The position numbers and the translations under genes are program-made. The notes beneath the pieces were generated by a model that did not search any database, was not told the origin of the DNA, and was given only the letters and a program-made list of their open reading frames with translations. A stretch of 64,000 bases of DNA from Steromphala cineraria (lineage: Eukaryota; Mollusca; Gastropoda; Trochida; Trochidae): assembly GCA_916613615.1 (NCBI GenBank), contig OU744720.1, forward strand, positions 77,155,338-77,219,337, in the 5' to 3' direction. Numbering within the stretch: position 1 is the stretch's first letter; every line of letters starts with the position of its first letter. Below, piece by piece: positions 48,960 to 61,498 of the stretch.

Positions 48960-50030
48960 TCCGTACACCTTTGCACTTTGCCACAAGGTCCTGATACAAA
49001 TATATCGTGCATCTCTTATTGCCAACATAGTCATTGAGGTCACAGAACTTTGACTTGCTTTGGTACTCCAAAGCCACTCTTGTAGACTGTCAGCCAGACC
49101 ATCAAATAAAATGCAAGCCTAAGCAATTCTAAAATAAGACTTGAGAACTCAATTTTAGGAAAATGAAGAAATTTCAGTCTCCTTTTCATCCTTTTTTCCC
49201 TAATTTCAGATTTATTGAAAAAAGATCATTTCAGAGTCTTATTGTTAGACTACCACTCTTGCTATTCTTTGTTACACATACATGTACATTCAACATTGGT
49301 CAGACAGTGGCCTGTAGCCTCAGTTTCTAGCTTAGGTTGTACACTATAGGTTGTGCTTACCGACAAAACAAACTGATTAACAGTCCAGCACGGGCTCATT
49401 GATGCGATAAATTACAGACCAAGGCCGTGCCATAGTTTACCATCTGTAAGGTCCGACTATAAGTCTTATACCTGCACACCGTAACGTTAATGAACTTGAA
49501 CTGTATCGGAAGTTAGGAACACACGTTTGGTACATGTATGAACCGTAAGCTTAGAAAAACACGTTCGCCAATTATTGGATGACTTTAGTTCATTTTTGTT
49601 ATGAATGTTTGATATTTTGGGAGGAGGTTTTATGAATGTTCTTTACGTTGATTATTTTTCGACAATCTACAAGCATAATCCTTCTTCAAGTATAGACAAC
49701 ATATCTTTATTCAGAAAGTGCTTTTGAACTTTTTACCATGTCATTGTTGTAGAATTCTTAGTCAAAATTAGGAAGATAATTCAAGAGGTCAGAGTAAGGG
49801 TCCCAATTTGAGTTAGTCTTCTTGGAAGGTTATCTTCTCAATGTTCAGATTCAAAGTACAATGGTCGTAATGAAATTCGTGAAAATCAATAATTAACAGG
49901 TCTGTTGATTTACAGACAGGTTCAGGGAAAAGTATATTAAGCAAATTGACTTTCAGTTCGTTTCATTACCGTATCGTGCATACACAGTTTACCGCCAAGG
50001 TCACGTGAGTCTCTGAGCAGTCTTGTAATT
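48960..50030. other. Non-coding stretch
   Basis: No gene or array supported. Confidence 0.5.
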
Positions 50031-50034
50031 TCAT

Positions 50035-50680
50035 CAGCATCTAATTGTGGTCCGTTACAATCATTGCAACAAGAAGTTCCCGCATGTAGGCTGAATGCTG
50101 ATAGAATATGATTGTGGTCCATTGCAATCATTGCAGTAAGCAGTTCCAGAGAATTTGGTGACCACTGATTACATATGACTCGGGTTCATTACTACCATTG
50201 TAGCAATAAGGTCTCGTATGCAGAGTGACAGCTGTTAAAATATGATTGTGATATTGCAGCCATTGAAGCCATACGTTCACGTATGCAGAGTGATAGCTGC
50301 TTAAATATGATTGTGATATTACGACCATTGAAGCCATACGTTCACGTATGCAGAGTGATAGCTTTTTAAATATGATTGTGATATTACAACCATTGAAGCC
50401 ATACGTTCACGTATGCAGAGTGATAGCTTTTTAAATATGATTGTGATATTACAACCATTGCAGCCATATGTTCACGTAGGCAGATTAATAGCTGCTTAAA
50501 TATGATTGTGATATTACGACCATTGAAGCCATACGTTCACGTATGCAGAGTGATAGCTTTTTAAATATGATTGTGATATTACAACCATTGCAACAGTAAG
50601 GTCCCGTATGCAGAATTTTAGGTGCTTAAATATCATTGTGATATCACAACCACCATGCAGTTTTAACATACAGGATCGCT
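50035..50680. repeat. 65-bp minisatellite with palindrome CATACG-TTCA-CGTATG
   Basis: Unit starts (GTATGCAGAG) at 50216, 50281, 50346, 50411, 50476, 50541 and 50606 give an exact 65-bp period; diverged units extend left to about 50035. Most units hold AAATATGATTGTGATATTAC and a perfect hairpin CATACG-TTCA-CGTATG. No coding capacity beyond repeat-derived frames. Confidence 0.95.
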
Positions 50681-50684
50681 GCTG

Positions 50685-51395
50685 ATAGATTTTTTTTAAA
50701 ACTCATAATTTCACATCAACATATATACTTTCACGATTAAAATCAGATGTAATTAAACTACCATTTTATGAAAATCATTTATGGAATTTCTTTATACTTG
50801 AATTTGTTCGATGTCATTAATATTCGGAAAAATGTATTCTATGACCTAGGAAAACGAGGTATAAATTCTGTGTAGTAATCAAAGGAGAAAAAAAACTCGT
50901 CCCCCGTGCATATAGATTCTGACCCGGTCATCATGAATTCTTAATGAGCATCTAATTGACCTTGAATCTTCACTCGTGACGTCAAAAGGGACCAGAGAAA
51001 TAAGGTTAACGTATTCTTCAATTAGTTGTTGAGAGAATCAAATTCTGAACGATTTGTTTTCGCGACATTTGCAAACGTTTTTCTTTTTGATTGTATATAT
51101 GAGATAATGTATATAAGAAGTCGTTGATTGAAAACCAACATTGCCATTATATTTTGATAATAAAGAGCACTGTACTAAACACTAAACCAAATACTCAACA
51201 GTTTCTAAAGCACTCATGAACAATGCTCTCTCCGAATTATGTCTTCATCATCGATTGCGACTTTTTAGAATTTTGACATTCAAAAGTAATCTGCTGAATA
51301 GGATATGTTTCTTAAAAGGTTATTAACCGAGAAGAAAGTTGATGATACGGACACTAATCTTTGCATAGTTGCATAAATCAGTGCAACTAAAGGCA
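50685..51395. other. AT-rich non-coding stretch
   Basis: No gene. One perfect CRE TGACGTCA at 50977-50984. Confidence 0.5.
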
Positions 51396-51399
51396 TCTC

Positions 51400-51765
51400 A
51401 GTGTGCAGCCAGCTATGATAAGTGATTTCAGAGCAATAAGATATACATTTAGATGGCCCTGGACCTATTTCTGGAGACCTCTACCGCCATTTAGAGTCAA
51501 AAGCGACATGCCGAGCCTAATTACACGACTCAGCGAGTACTCATTGCAAATACTCTCACATAACCCCAGTGGTAAGGAAGATGGCATCTGCTTAATACCA
51601 CCATGAATATTCATTTCCTATCCTGCTTAATTACCCCCAAGCCCTAGTAACAAGATTGGCGACTTGGGTTCTGATTAAAAACAATTGCCTTGTCTAGTGG
51701 TTGCCATTTACATTGGAATGACAAGCAAATGATTCCAGTGATAGCGAGGCAATCAATTTACAATT
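51400..51765. promoter_or_regulatory. Possible conserved non-coding patch
   Basis: Mixed composition with several TAATTA/CTAATT-type homeodomain cores, ATGAATATTCAT and CAATCAATTT-like sites. A frame from the ATG at 51415 is open for about 63 codons (MISDFRAIRYTFRWPWTYFW start) but has no splice or start support. It resembles a developmental enhancer more than a gene, and conservation is untested. Confidence 0.3.
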
Positions 51766-51769
51766 TATT

Positions 51770-53410
51770 ACAAGTTACCAAAAAGAAAGGCAGTTAACCT
51801 GAGAGATTGGTGCTGTGCAATACTGTAGAACCTTTCAGTATTGGCCAAGGAGATTGGTTGTCATGGTGCCAATATGTAACATGCATGTGCATGCTGGGAT
51901 ACGTTCTACCGGGAGAGAAATACAACTCGTGCCAAACAAGGCAATTGCTTGATTATATTATATACTTGCCTTGTCAGTTAAAGCGAATTATCTTAAGTAA
52001 GGATTTCTGAAGTTTCCAGTCGCTTATCATATTGCTGTAATGCTATTAGAAAGTTTATTCAATCTGTGTACACAACTAAATTGGCAGGCTGGTAATGAAG
52101 GCATATGACTCAATTGAGAAACTTCCCAGGCCTATTGCTTGTCGCACGCCTACAATCATTTAGCTTTAAATCAAAATATTACAAAATCCATTTATCGAGT
52201 TTGTGTACATATGAGTTATAAAGTGTTCTACCATTTAATGCTGTTAGAGTTCTTTAGAATTCTATCACATATCACAAAATTATTTGCTTGCATACTGGTC
52301 ATTTATTTCTGTTAAACGCTTCTACGCTAACACAGGAGGTTTAAAGAATTTCCCATTGTAATATAATAAAATACATGTTACAATAACTTGTTTCCTTCCA
52401 ACAAATGTTTAAGTATACTAACAGTAACCTTAATGTAGAACATAAAATCGCTTTAAATGAAATCATATCCATTAACAAGTATAAAAGTTTAATCTTTCTC
52501 AAACATTAAAGAAAGTTCTTTCCACGTATTCATTCGGCGTGTTGGTAAGTTGGAATCTATTCGACTGTTCGAAAGTTTGAGCAATGCTAAATTGCTGACA
52601 GGAGGCGTGAGATCTCTGAACAGTGTAGCTCAATAATACGCTAATTCTACCTAATTATCTGAGATACACAATGTAAAGTTTCGGTATGTGAAGTTGTTAC
52701 TCTGTTGTTTGCTGCGTTACTACGAGCACCTGCTTGCTGCTAACAGGCGCTCCAATCTCGCTAGTTATGCTACCTACATGGAGCTTCCGGTTAGTTTCTG
52801 AAGAATCGACATAACGTTTCATGACTTATGGTTCGTGTTTGATGTGATTATTAGTCAATATTGATTTTGGTGAATTTATTGCACAGGAACACCAAGCGAC
52901 CTTGTTTCAATTCTGAAGTTTGAATATGTCAAATTGTAAGTTATCTCGCCTAATTTGGCATATTGAGTGAATTGTTTCTGTTTGTTTGAAGACAGAAGAT
53001 GTTATGTTTTCGATGATATGATCTTCGTAGATCTTCGTATATTCTGAATTCATTAACACTCCTATCATAACGACATTACCGTTAAGTATTAACATTTTGT
53101 GTGAAATAGTTTTTCTGATATTAAAGGGGGTCTGCATCCTAGCTCGTGAAACCTAATTGACCATCGTTAATTAGAGTATCCAGACGGGCAAGAGGGGTCA
53201 CATGACACTAATTTGGTACTGGCTTTCTGCTGTAAGCTGTTTGTACCCAAATGATTTGGTCCCTAACGAGCATTTTCGACTCTTCGGGGCCCTGCTTATA
53301 AAACTCTGGAAGTTAAAAATTCAGGGTTGCAGACCCCTATCCCTATAAATGCCAATATTTACCATAACCAATTGTTGTGTAAGTGCGCTGGCTAAATGAC
53401 TGTGTTGTGT
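51770..53410. other. AT-rich non-coding stretch
   Basis: No gene or array supported. Confidence 0.5.
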
Positions 53411-53415
53411 TACAG

Positions 53416-53490
53416 GATACCAGATGCATGGGCCCGGTATCACCTCCATCCCTGCTCCTCCTCCTCCCGGCCTCTGCTTCTCATGAACTG
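53416..53490 (+). CDS. Candidate 75-bp symmetric exon, product unknown
   Basis: GTGTTACAG precedes the segment and GAACTG|GTAGGT follows it, giving a 75-bp (25-codon) exon. Frame 1 is fully open and reads through a short proline/leucine stretch (PPSLLLLLPASAS). An internal ATG at 53428 would make this a signal-peptide-like N-terminus (M-G-P-V-S, five leucines, then A-S-A), though the hydrophobic core is short and the start context weak. Frame 3 would instead end in TGA as a terminal exon with an IPAPPPPG motif. The acceptor has a T/G-rich rather than clean pyrimidine tract. No family recognised. Confidence 0.3.
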
Positions 53491-53671
53491 GTAGGTACAA
53501 CTCTTGAACTATCTCATTCTAGTCCTAGTGGCAGTGTATTCATGTCCTCTCAGTTACACACCTTTGCATAAATAGGATATTATTATCTTGTGCGTTTAAG
53601 TAGCTTTCATTATATAATTGATGTAAGGATATCATCAATTTACATGTACATTCTTTAACTCTAATGTACAA

Positions 53672-54630
53672 TTGTCCAATTTCTATAGGCCAAATGATGA
53701 TAAGAACACTAAAATCAATTTAGTCCTGCTTCATGATTTGTATAATAAGAGGCTGAACGTTGATGATAAAAACATAAAATTTAGTCTCTTCATAAACTCT
53801 GTATCAGGAGCCCTGTCTAGCTTCTCATTCCTACATCGAGGAAATATTGACAAGTCTGCTTCCGTCAGAATGTTTTATATACTCAAATGTAAAATTAAAT
53901 CTGTTCAAGGGGATGCATGTAATTCTTTTATGTTTACGATATATATTTGATGCTTATATATAAATGTAACGGCATTGACATCCTGGTATGTTGTCCGTTG
54001 AACTACTGGAACTGCTGCACCTCCATGGTGAACCAAAGATGTCAATTAAACATGTATGTTCCAAACCCGTTCATCTTGTAAAAGGTTTGATGTCAATTTG
54101 CCCAAATCACTTTTGTCTGAATTGATTACGTTGATGGTTGAATCATTTTTGAATAAAAGAAATGTTCACATGGCTGTCTAGCTGTTATATGCAGGCTATG
54201 ATTTGAGATCTAATAGCACTGACAGAACTATAGAATTCCTTTGTAAAAAGAGCGTTAGTATACAGTAAAATACACTTCAGCATAGTCATCAACAGGTTAA
54301 AGGTGAAGCTCGTAAAGTTAAACTATTGCAAATGTTGTTGCTTGCCAAAATAACATATGGGCATGGAGTTTTTCTTGATGAGAAAAAGGATGATGAAGCT
54401 AAGCTGTCCACTTCAAATATGGGATTTTCGGACTCTCAGCTTAAACGGTCTAAGAATCTCCTTGAGATCTGTTTAAGCTAGCACTCTCTGAAGCAAGTGA
54501 TGTGCCCTTTAACGCCTTTGTAGAGGGACTTCAAGGCGCTGTAGGAAAACGTGATTTATCAAGTGAATTCTGGGTTAGGTGTGACTGTCATGTGACTGTG
54601 ATGGGATGGTCATGTTTTATTGAAATTTAG
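53672..54630 (+). pseudogene. Decayed coding sequence of unknown family
   Basis: Three coding-like blocks lie on one strand. Block 1 (53672-53950) is open for 92 codons and has RPNDDKNTKINLVLLHDLYN near its start. Block 2 (54056-54481) stays in one frame for 142 codons with stops only at 54179, 54266 and 54479; it has runs such as LPKSLLSELITLMVESFLNK and KLLQMLLLAKITYGHG. A frame change at 54481 leads into block 3 (to 54630), with VPFNAFVEGLQGAVGKRDLS. Stop density is far below that of the flanks. The helical, leucine-rich sequence suggests a cytosolic alpha-helical protein. I could not name the family; a processed pseudogene, a transposon relic or an old duplicated exon set are all possible. 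Confidence 0.5.
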
Positions 54631-54634
54631 TTCT

Positions 54635-55990
54635 GAAAGGTCGAGCCATGAAACTTTGGATGTTGAGCAACCATCTTTTGCATGTTGCATTTGTAATAAA
54701 TGGTGTAAATAGTTAATTAAAATTTTCAACAGAAAACAACTATCAGTGGTTGGGGATTGGTTAACAAAAGAGCATACTACACATCGTTTTCATGTATCTC
54801 ACTATTCACTTTCCCTTTTGACAAGGATATAAAGATATCTCTCTTGTTTTTCGGTCTTCATATACATACTTATATCGCGATATAGGATGTTCAAGAGACT
54901 CTGACGTACAAACTTCATAATGGGTTTATTGTTGAAAGATTACGTTGCTTTAATTGAAAGTGAAGTTAACAACGATGAGAATGACGTCAATACAATTAGA
55001 ATCTCGAGGAGGAGACCAATTTTATGAGCTACAGATCAGCTGTTGCCTTCAAGAACAAGACATAGGGAAACACGCCATTCGCTTCAAATATAGTGCGTTT
55101 GAAAATAGCATGATTATATTCAGAAAATGTGCTAATAATTTCCATTTCTGTTTTAATGAAGCATATTTATTTGTGTTAAGAAATCATTTTGGTTAAATCT
55201 GAATTGGGTTTCAGTTGGCTAACTGTCTGAAAGTGCTGGTTCTAATGTAACATATTTTCACTTACCTGTTTTGTTTCAAATGTAGGTTGAAATTTGGTTA
55301 TTTTGGGTCGGTAAATTTATGATGTTTTGTTGATACAGGTTAGTAGTTTTTCAAGAGGTTGTCCATATATATACACCTATATATGTCCATAAGATAATGA
55401 TAGGAGGAATTTTCCTAATGAACTTTCGTTTTGAAAGAGAATTGCGAGATTTATACTTTATGTCACTCTTGAATTGTTATGGATTTACTTGAATGTTCTT
55501 TGATTTCTTGTATTGCCTTTAGTTTCAATCGTAAAACGATCTGGGATGTATTAATTCAAGCATGAAAAGGATTATACAATACAATACAATACGAATTATT
55601 AGATTAACGTTTAAGATATAATATATTCTCAGCTCAAAAGAAGATGTTTGATATATATCACTTGGTAGTATTTATATGACCGAATTATTAATCACTTTAG
55701 GTTTATTTTCGTTTGTTAAATCATGTTTTATGAGCCTTTCAGTGTGTAAATAATGATACACATCGTGTTTAGATAACTCATTAGATGCATATGCAGTTTA
55801 TGACGTCCTCCTCTGCCAGAAAAAGATAGATAACCACAGTATTGTTGTTCTCTGATGATTGTATCGCGATAAACACATGGAGAGAATCATTTGTAGATTT
55901 TCTCAGTAGATTGTGCAGGAATCCTAGAAGAAAGTAGGAGATATGGATTCTTCTTATACCAGGACGGCCATTTATCCTCGTACGGGACTC
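54635..55990. other. AT-rich non-coding stretch
   Basis: No gene supported. One CRE TGACGTCA at 54982-54989 and a short ATACA microsatellite (about 55576-55593). Confidence 0.5.
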
Positions 55991-56010
55991 TCTTCTTGCT
56001 GGAATCCCAG

Positions 56011-56220
56011 AAACACTTTCATGACTTTTTAAAGGAGACTAGTGGGTATGAAACAATTATTCACGTCACATTTAGTCCAAACAGAGATATGGAGATAGTG
56101 ATGTTATCGGATAGCGTACTACTCGACCTGGTAGAGATGGGATCATTCCTCTCCTCGCGTATCACTCCACTACCGAGGTACTTGCTCAGCTTCGGGCCTT
56201 TGTCTTATCTTTCTGAATGA
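56011..56220 (+). CDS. Weak candidate exon, product unknown
   Basis: TCTTCTTGCTGGAATCCCAG (55991-56010) looks like an acceptor. The following frame is open for about 69 codons to TGA at 56218-56220, with HFHDFLKETSGYETIIHVTF near its start and a hydrophobic C-terminal part. This would be a terminal exon. Composition is slightly above the flanks. There is no domain and no matching upstream exon. Confidence 0.2.
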   Translation, partial: KHFHDFLKETSGYETIIHVTFSPNRDMEIVMLSDSVLLDLVEMGSFLSSRITPLPRYLLSFGPLSYLSE

Positions 56221-56224
56221 TTGA

Positions 56225-59200
56225 AATCTAATGACAAAACTCCTCCTAGACGTGCTTTTAGATGTAAAAGATATGTCCATAGCAATCAGTGCCTTGACTG
56301 TTTACACTGTAAACGAAACGTGAGAATAATGAAATGATGGGCATTATGTATAAAGAATAGTATGTGAGTACCTGTATCATATTGAGTTTACGATAGGGAC
56401 ATCTGCATTTACCATGAGAAACGAAGGAATATTCCAGTGTTGTAATCATATTGTCTGGTATAGTAGTTACACACAGAAGCATATTCTTCTTAAAGTGTTA
56501 CAGAGTGTGTCTCATAAAGTGTTTATTGGATTTAAATTTGAGCAAAATACAATATGCCATTAATAATATTAAGTTCAAATCATCTCATGTAACTTGCATG
56601 TCATTCCCCAAAGCCTAAATTATGATATTTACTTGTTATTAATGATAATCGAAAAACGATCATATAAATGTTTGGATGTCAAAATTTTATATCCAATTAA
56701 AACACATGACCTACAACAGTGCTGTCTATAAGTGTCTAAATTAAGTTTAATTGTCCGGTTTTCGATCACAATTGAAACTGTAACTTTCTTTTGTCACTGG
56801 CAACCATCAGAAACAGCAAGGATAAATAACTAACCATCGATAAAAAATACTATGTATTTAGTTTAATATGTTAATCCCAACAACATACACTGTGTCACTT
56901 AAAGTGACTTCGTTTTGAGGAATGTGTTTTTGAAATATTGCCTACAATATCTGTTTTCATCATGATGATTTGCCGTTTACTCTTGTATCGATATCATGTC
57001 AGCACCAAGTCCCCTAAACCCTTGGCCACTTCATGCTGGTTCCAATGCTTTTAGCATACCTCTTCGTGAGTTGTCATAAAAATATGCACATAATTTAAGA
57101 ATATTTGTGAAAATGCAATTGCCAAACCCTAAAAATCTTTTACTCTGTAACACCATGGCCACTTGAATGACAAAATCTGCACCGACCGCTCTGGGTTCAA
57201 GTAACATTCACAGTTGCATTCATAAAATAGCATGGGTTAATTGAAAGTCAATGGAGTAAAGGTTGCATGAACACCTACCTAACGCTGCCAACAGTTACTC
57301 AGGTGAAAGCTGACTGCATGTTTGTCATAGATAAGTAGTTCCATATGTTAGCACTAAAATACCTTTAAAACATTCACAGACACTATATATACAGTGATGA
57401 TTTACAAGAGTCGGCAGATAGCTTTTAGACAATAATTTTTATCAAAGATTGGACTACCGCCCTTGGGTATGTACTCATTACCGTTATCATACATTTAATA
57501 CGTCGGTGGATCGGTTATTTTTCGTTATAGACATGATAGGGCTACACACATCAGTGAAAAGGTGTTGACTTAACGACAATGTCGAAATCTTTATCAAATA
57601 ATAAGTTTCCGTATTTCTATTACTCATCGTCGATTAATAACGACCGGAGTTCTTCCAAGTCAAGATGGCCGCTGTTTAACCGTTAATCATTCCGTATCTT
57701 CAGTACTTTTGTTTCTCTTTCTTTTGTTATTCCATGCACAGAATTCTTGCATTCCAAAGACATCGATCTATCGAACAAAACAAGTGTTGAGTTTTACCTC
57801 TTTTATGTTAAGGTAGTGGCGCCGCCTGCAATAGCAATCAAACGGCAAGGGGAGATAAACGTGTTCTGTCACTGTTAAGTACTTTTCAACATGAGAAGTT
57901 TGTCGTTAATGTATTCTGCTGTTCAATACTTGCAAATTGGAATTCACAAGCTGGATATGATACTGCGTGTCCATACCCAATACAGAAAGGTAAACGTTGC
58001 CTTAACGAGACAACAGAGGTCGCAGTTATAGTCTTGCTTCGAAATTACTTTTACGATAAATCGTCCTTAGTCCACTGCATTCCAGATTTTTAACGGGTTA
58101 AATGTTGATTGCAGCAGATAAGCTGAAACGAAAGTCAACAATATCTTCAATAAAAACAAAGATTAAAATAGCGTACTCTCAAATAACCGAGTGCTATAAA
58201 TAATAGTTTGAAATAGAGACTTCTGTGGCCTATCTCAGAGATTTATTTCAGACTTCATTCAGGTATGAAGACGTAAGCAGTTAGAAATGCTGTTCACTTG
58301 ATGTTAGCGATTAACTCTATCCGCTTTTAAACACTTATTCACCTGCACATGTTCTTCTTTCTTTGTTGCGAATCTCTCAAAGTAGAGGCATTTATATGCA
58401 TGAAACGTTAGACTCTTGAAGATTTCAGATGAATGTTTCTTCAAAACAACTCATTGTTCAGCTAAACTGATGTGATGGAACAAGATGATTGATGATAGTA
58501 AATCGCTTAATACAAAATCCCGATTGTTCTATTGGTATATCAGCTACAAGAGGAAGGACTTTCGCTGTTGCCTCCAACTTCTGATAACAAATAATGACAT
58601 CCGTTTAATGGACGACACTGTGTTGTCAGAGACGGGATGTTGCGAAACTGCAGGATCCAGTAATTCCTCCTGATTTCTCCAAGGATCTCCAATCCTTCAG
58701 ATGGATAAGCCGTTCACAATTTATATCCTCATTCACTGGCAAGTCTCGAGATCTAACAACAATACAACAACTGACAAAGCTCAGAACAAACAACTCGGAA
58801 ATCACAGGAAGTCTCGCGCGGTAGGTCGTCTGCTGCAGTGGCACGTGCTGAACGAGCAGTGAATCTTGCGCTGTCTTGTCTTCGTAAGCAAACGACTTAC
58901 TCTATACTTATCACCTAAACTATAGTGAGATTATTTAAAAAAAAAGTTTCGCAGCCTATTTTAAAAATAAGAAATAGTAATATTGCACTTGCTGTTGAAG
59001 TAGACCGTTTATATCATTTGTTGTAATATGTTTATATGTGTCTCATCAGCCGTGTATTGACAGGGCCTACAGTTCTTAACTTTTAATGTTTTATGAAATG
59101 TATTTACTAGTTGAATTGTGGCGTGACACAATGATAAACATTTCTTCCTCTTCCTTTTTATCATTAAAATTTGTTTTTGTTGTTGTGAACAATGAACTTA

Positions 59201-59510
59201 ACCTTGAGAATGTTTGTCAACAACACCATCATCTGTTTAGGGTATATTGGACCTCTGGACATGTCATTTACATCGCTAACCTATATCCTGTTTGACCAAG
59301 ATTGAAATTTGAAAGGGGGGGTCAAACATTGGACACACTCAGTCTTTGCGTGTCATTTGCATCCTGTTTTTATGTCAATGAGGTGTAGTTCACGCCACCA
59401 TTCATAGCAATGTTTAAAACTTCAAATCACATACTTTGTAACCTAGTCAGTCATTTGCAGACCATATGTTTTTTGCAAATTGCATGTTTTAACTCAAACA
59501 TAGGTTAATT
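56225..59510. other. AT-rich non-coding stretch
   Basis: No gene or array supported. CAAGATGGCCGCTG near 57661-57674 is a YY1-like site without an accompanying open frame. Confidence 0.5.
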
Positions 59511-59515
59511 TCACA

Positions 59516-59587
59516 ATATTATATTATATTATATTATATTATATTATATTATATTATATTATATTATATTATATTATATTATATTAT
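59516..59587. repeat. (ATATT)n pentanucleotide microsatellite
   Basis: About 14 near-perfect ATATT units with no interruptions; likely polymorphic in length. Confidence 0.97.
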
Positions 59588-59859
59588 CCCATGAGGGTCT
59601 ATGTAGTAAATACCTTTGGTTGGTGTTACTTCAATCATTTTATATAAATTTTGATAGATTTTCTTAATCAATTTTGATTGAAACATTAATCCATGTAGTT
59701 CACCTCAGTTCAATTGTCAAAAAAGCGTATGAACAGATATTTAAATAACCAATACTTATTTGCTTAAAATTAATTCACAAATCTGTTCAAAAATTGGCGT
59801 AACCAGCAGCTTCCATTTGAAAGCATTCTAGAGATTGTGGCATATCGATTCCTGCAAGT

Positions 59860-60220
59860 GCGCTGTCGGGCTGGTTATGTAACAACTCTATAGAGCGGAG
59901 TCACAGCGGGTGGTACGGCGTGCATTATTGATGGACGTGGCGAGATTGGACCGAGTTAATGCACTGCACTTGCTACCCTGATTGGCAACTGAGATTTGAA
60001 CGCGTTCAGAGATTGGCGAGTTATTAACGAGATGGATAGGAGTAAACTTGCCCACATTGTGATGCGCTGGAACGAAAGGGATGAGACAGACCTGTAAATA
60101 CAGTGGAACCCATCATCAGTGATACCACAGATACACAGCCGGCGTGTAAACATAAGTCAGGCTGTTTTATAGACAAGTTCGTAACATGTGACGTACCTTC
60201 GTCTATTGCTATAATTTTTG
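59860..60220. promoter_or_regulatory. Possible conserved non-coding patch
   Basis: Composition island with paired GATTGGC-type (NFI/CCAAT-like) sites at about 59979 and 60012, and AACGCGTT between them. Open frames on the minus strand are short and without features. Confidence 0.25.
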
Positions 60221-60721
60221 CCATTGTGTGATTAGAAAGTTATTTGTGAGCACACTTCTGGTGAACTATCTATTTGATATCAGTGCTGGTTATCTGTGCT
60301 TGTCTTTCAGTGGTTGCCAGCTTTCTGGTAGATTTACGATGACTCCTAGTTTTTTCTTGTTTCATATGTATGTCATAAGTATGCCACCTTGGTGAAGCAT
60401 ATATGTTAAGAGTTGGATATGAATATAATTTAAGTGGGTGTGCTTGAGAAGAGACAGACTTATTTCTACAGGGTTACGAGTCAGGTAGTCTAAACGTCCC
60501 ATGATAATTGCACTGAGAAACTTATGTACTAATAAATCTACAGCTTATCGCTGCCATTTCACAGTAAAGAATATATGTTCTACCACACACGCACATACAC
60601 TAAAATGGTCAAGTATGTCTAGAACAAACAAATGGCGCGATTTATCAAATAGTGACACGTTTAGAATTGTGTAATTAAGGAGAGAGCAGCACGCCTCGGC
60701 CTCCTCGGAAATGTCAAGTAG

Positions 60722-61065
60722 AACAGTACCAATAACCCTGGCAATAACACCTCCAGCCCGCCGTCCTACAACATAACACTCTGGGTGGCAGGGAGATACA
60801 CACTATCCAGGAACTACTGGGCCGTGAGGTGTGCATCATTAGGAGACAGATGTACTGCACAGGTGCCGATATCTCTCCCTCCCCACTTCCGGGTCTGTGC
60901 ATTATTACTTGATGTAGACACAACTACACTGACACAGAGCAATGGAAGTCAACACCAAGGGTGCAGCTCTGTCTGTGGAGATGATACGGAGTCTACACTG
61001 ATTACCCAACTCTCGACTCCTGCCTCCCAGGAAGAGTCACTGATGGTGTGCAGTGTGCATCCGGG
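60722..61065 (+). CDS. Candidate internal exon of a secreted or membrane glycoprotein
   Basis: The frame opens directly after an acceptor-like AAGTAG (AG at 60720-60721, C/T-rich sequence upstream) and is open for 114 codons to GG|GTATGT, a good donor (exon end 61065, phase 2). The product carries five N-glycosylation sequons (NST, NNT, NTS, NIT, NGS) and six cysteines, spaced like disulfide-bonded extracellular sequence, with YNITLWVAGRYTLSRNYWAV in the first half. Composition is clearly above the flanks. Without splicing it stops at 61078. This is the strongest exon-like segment in the window, but I cannot assign a domain family. An open coding-like stretch follows at 61499-61783. Confidence 0.45.
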
Positions 61066-61498
61066 GTATGTCATTTAGAGCTGTTGTATCTGACATGGAA
61101 TTACACATACACGATCGAAGGTGCAATGTTTGGCTCGCTGTCAGCTCACAATAGGGCTTGGTCTTCAAGACCTTTAGATGATATATTGTATACTGTGCTC
61201 ACTTCAGTGAAGGTGTGCAGCCAATGACGTGTCTTTCCATTTTCCAGGTGATGATATAACATACCATTGCGTTTGGATTGTATGTGAAAATGGTTCGACA
61301 TTTTAATGATTTTTTCTTTTTATGTTAACCATAATATCCAGACCATAAACCGACATTATGGATTATCAGTCATAATGTTTGACATTACGACATGCAGTAA
61401 TGACCTTGATTTTATCATTAGTGAAATAGAAATAAGTTGATAAAAATCAAGGTGAAATGAAAAGATTATCACAAAGGTACACCCTAAATTGTTGATAA

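Noticed and set aside
55636..55666. GATGTTTGATATAT resembling miR-190
   Set aside because: Beyond a short core the match fails and no hairpin partner arm was found.
57180..57215. GGGTTCAAGTAAC as a tRNA B box
   Set aside because: No matching A box, acceptor stem or cloverleaf around it.
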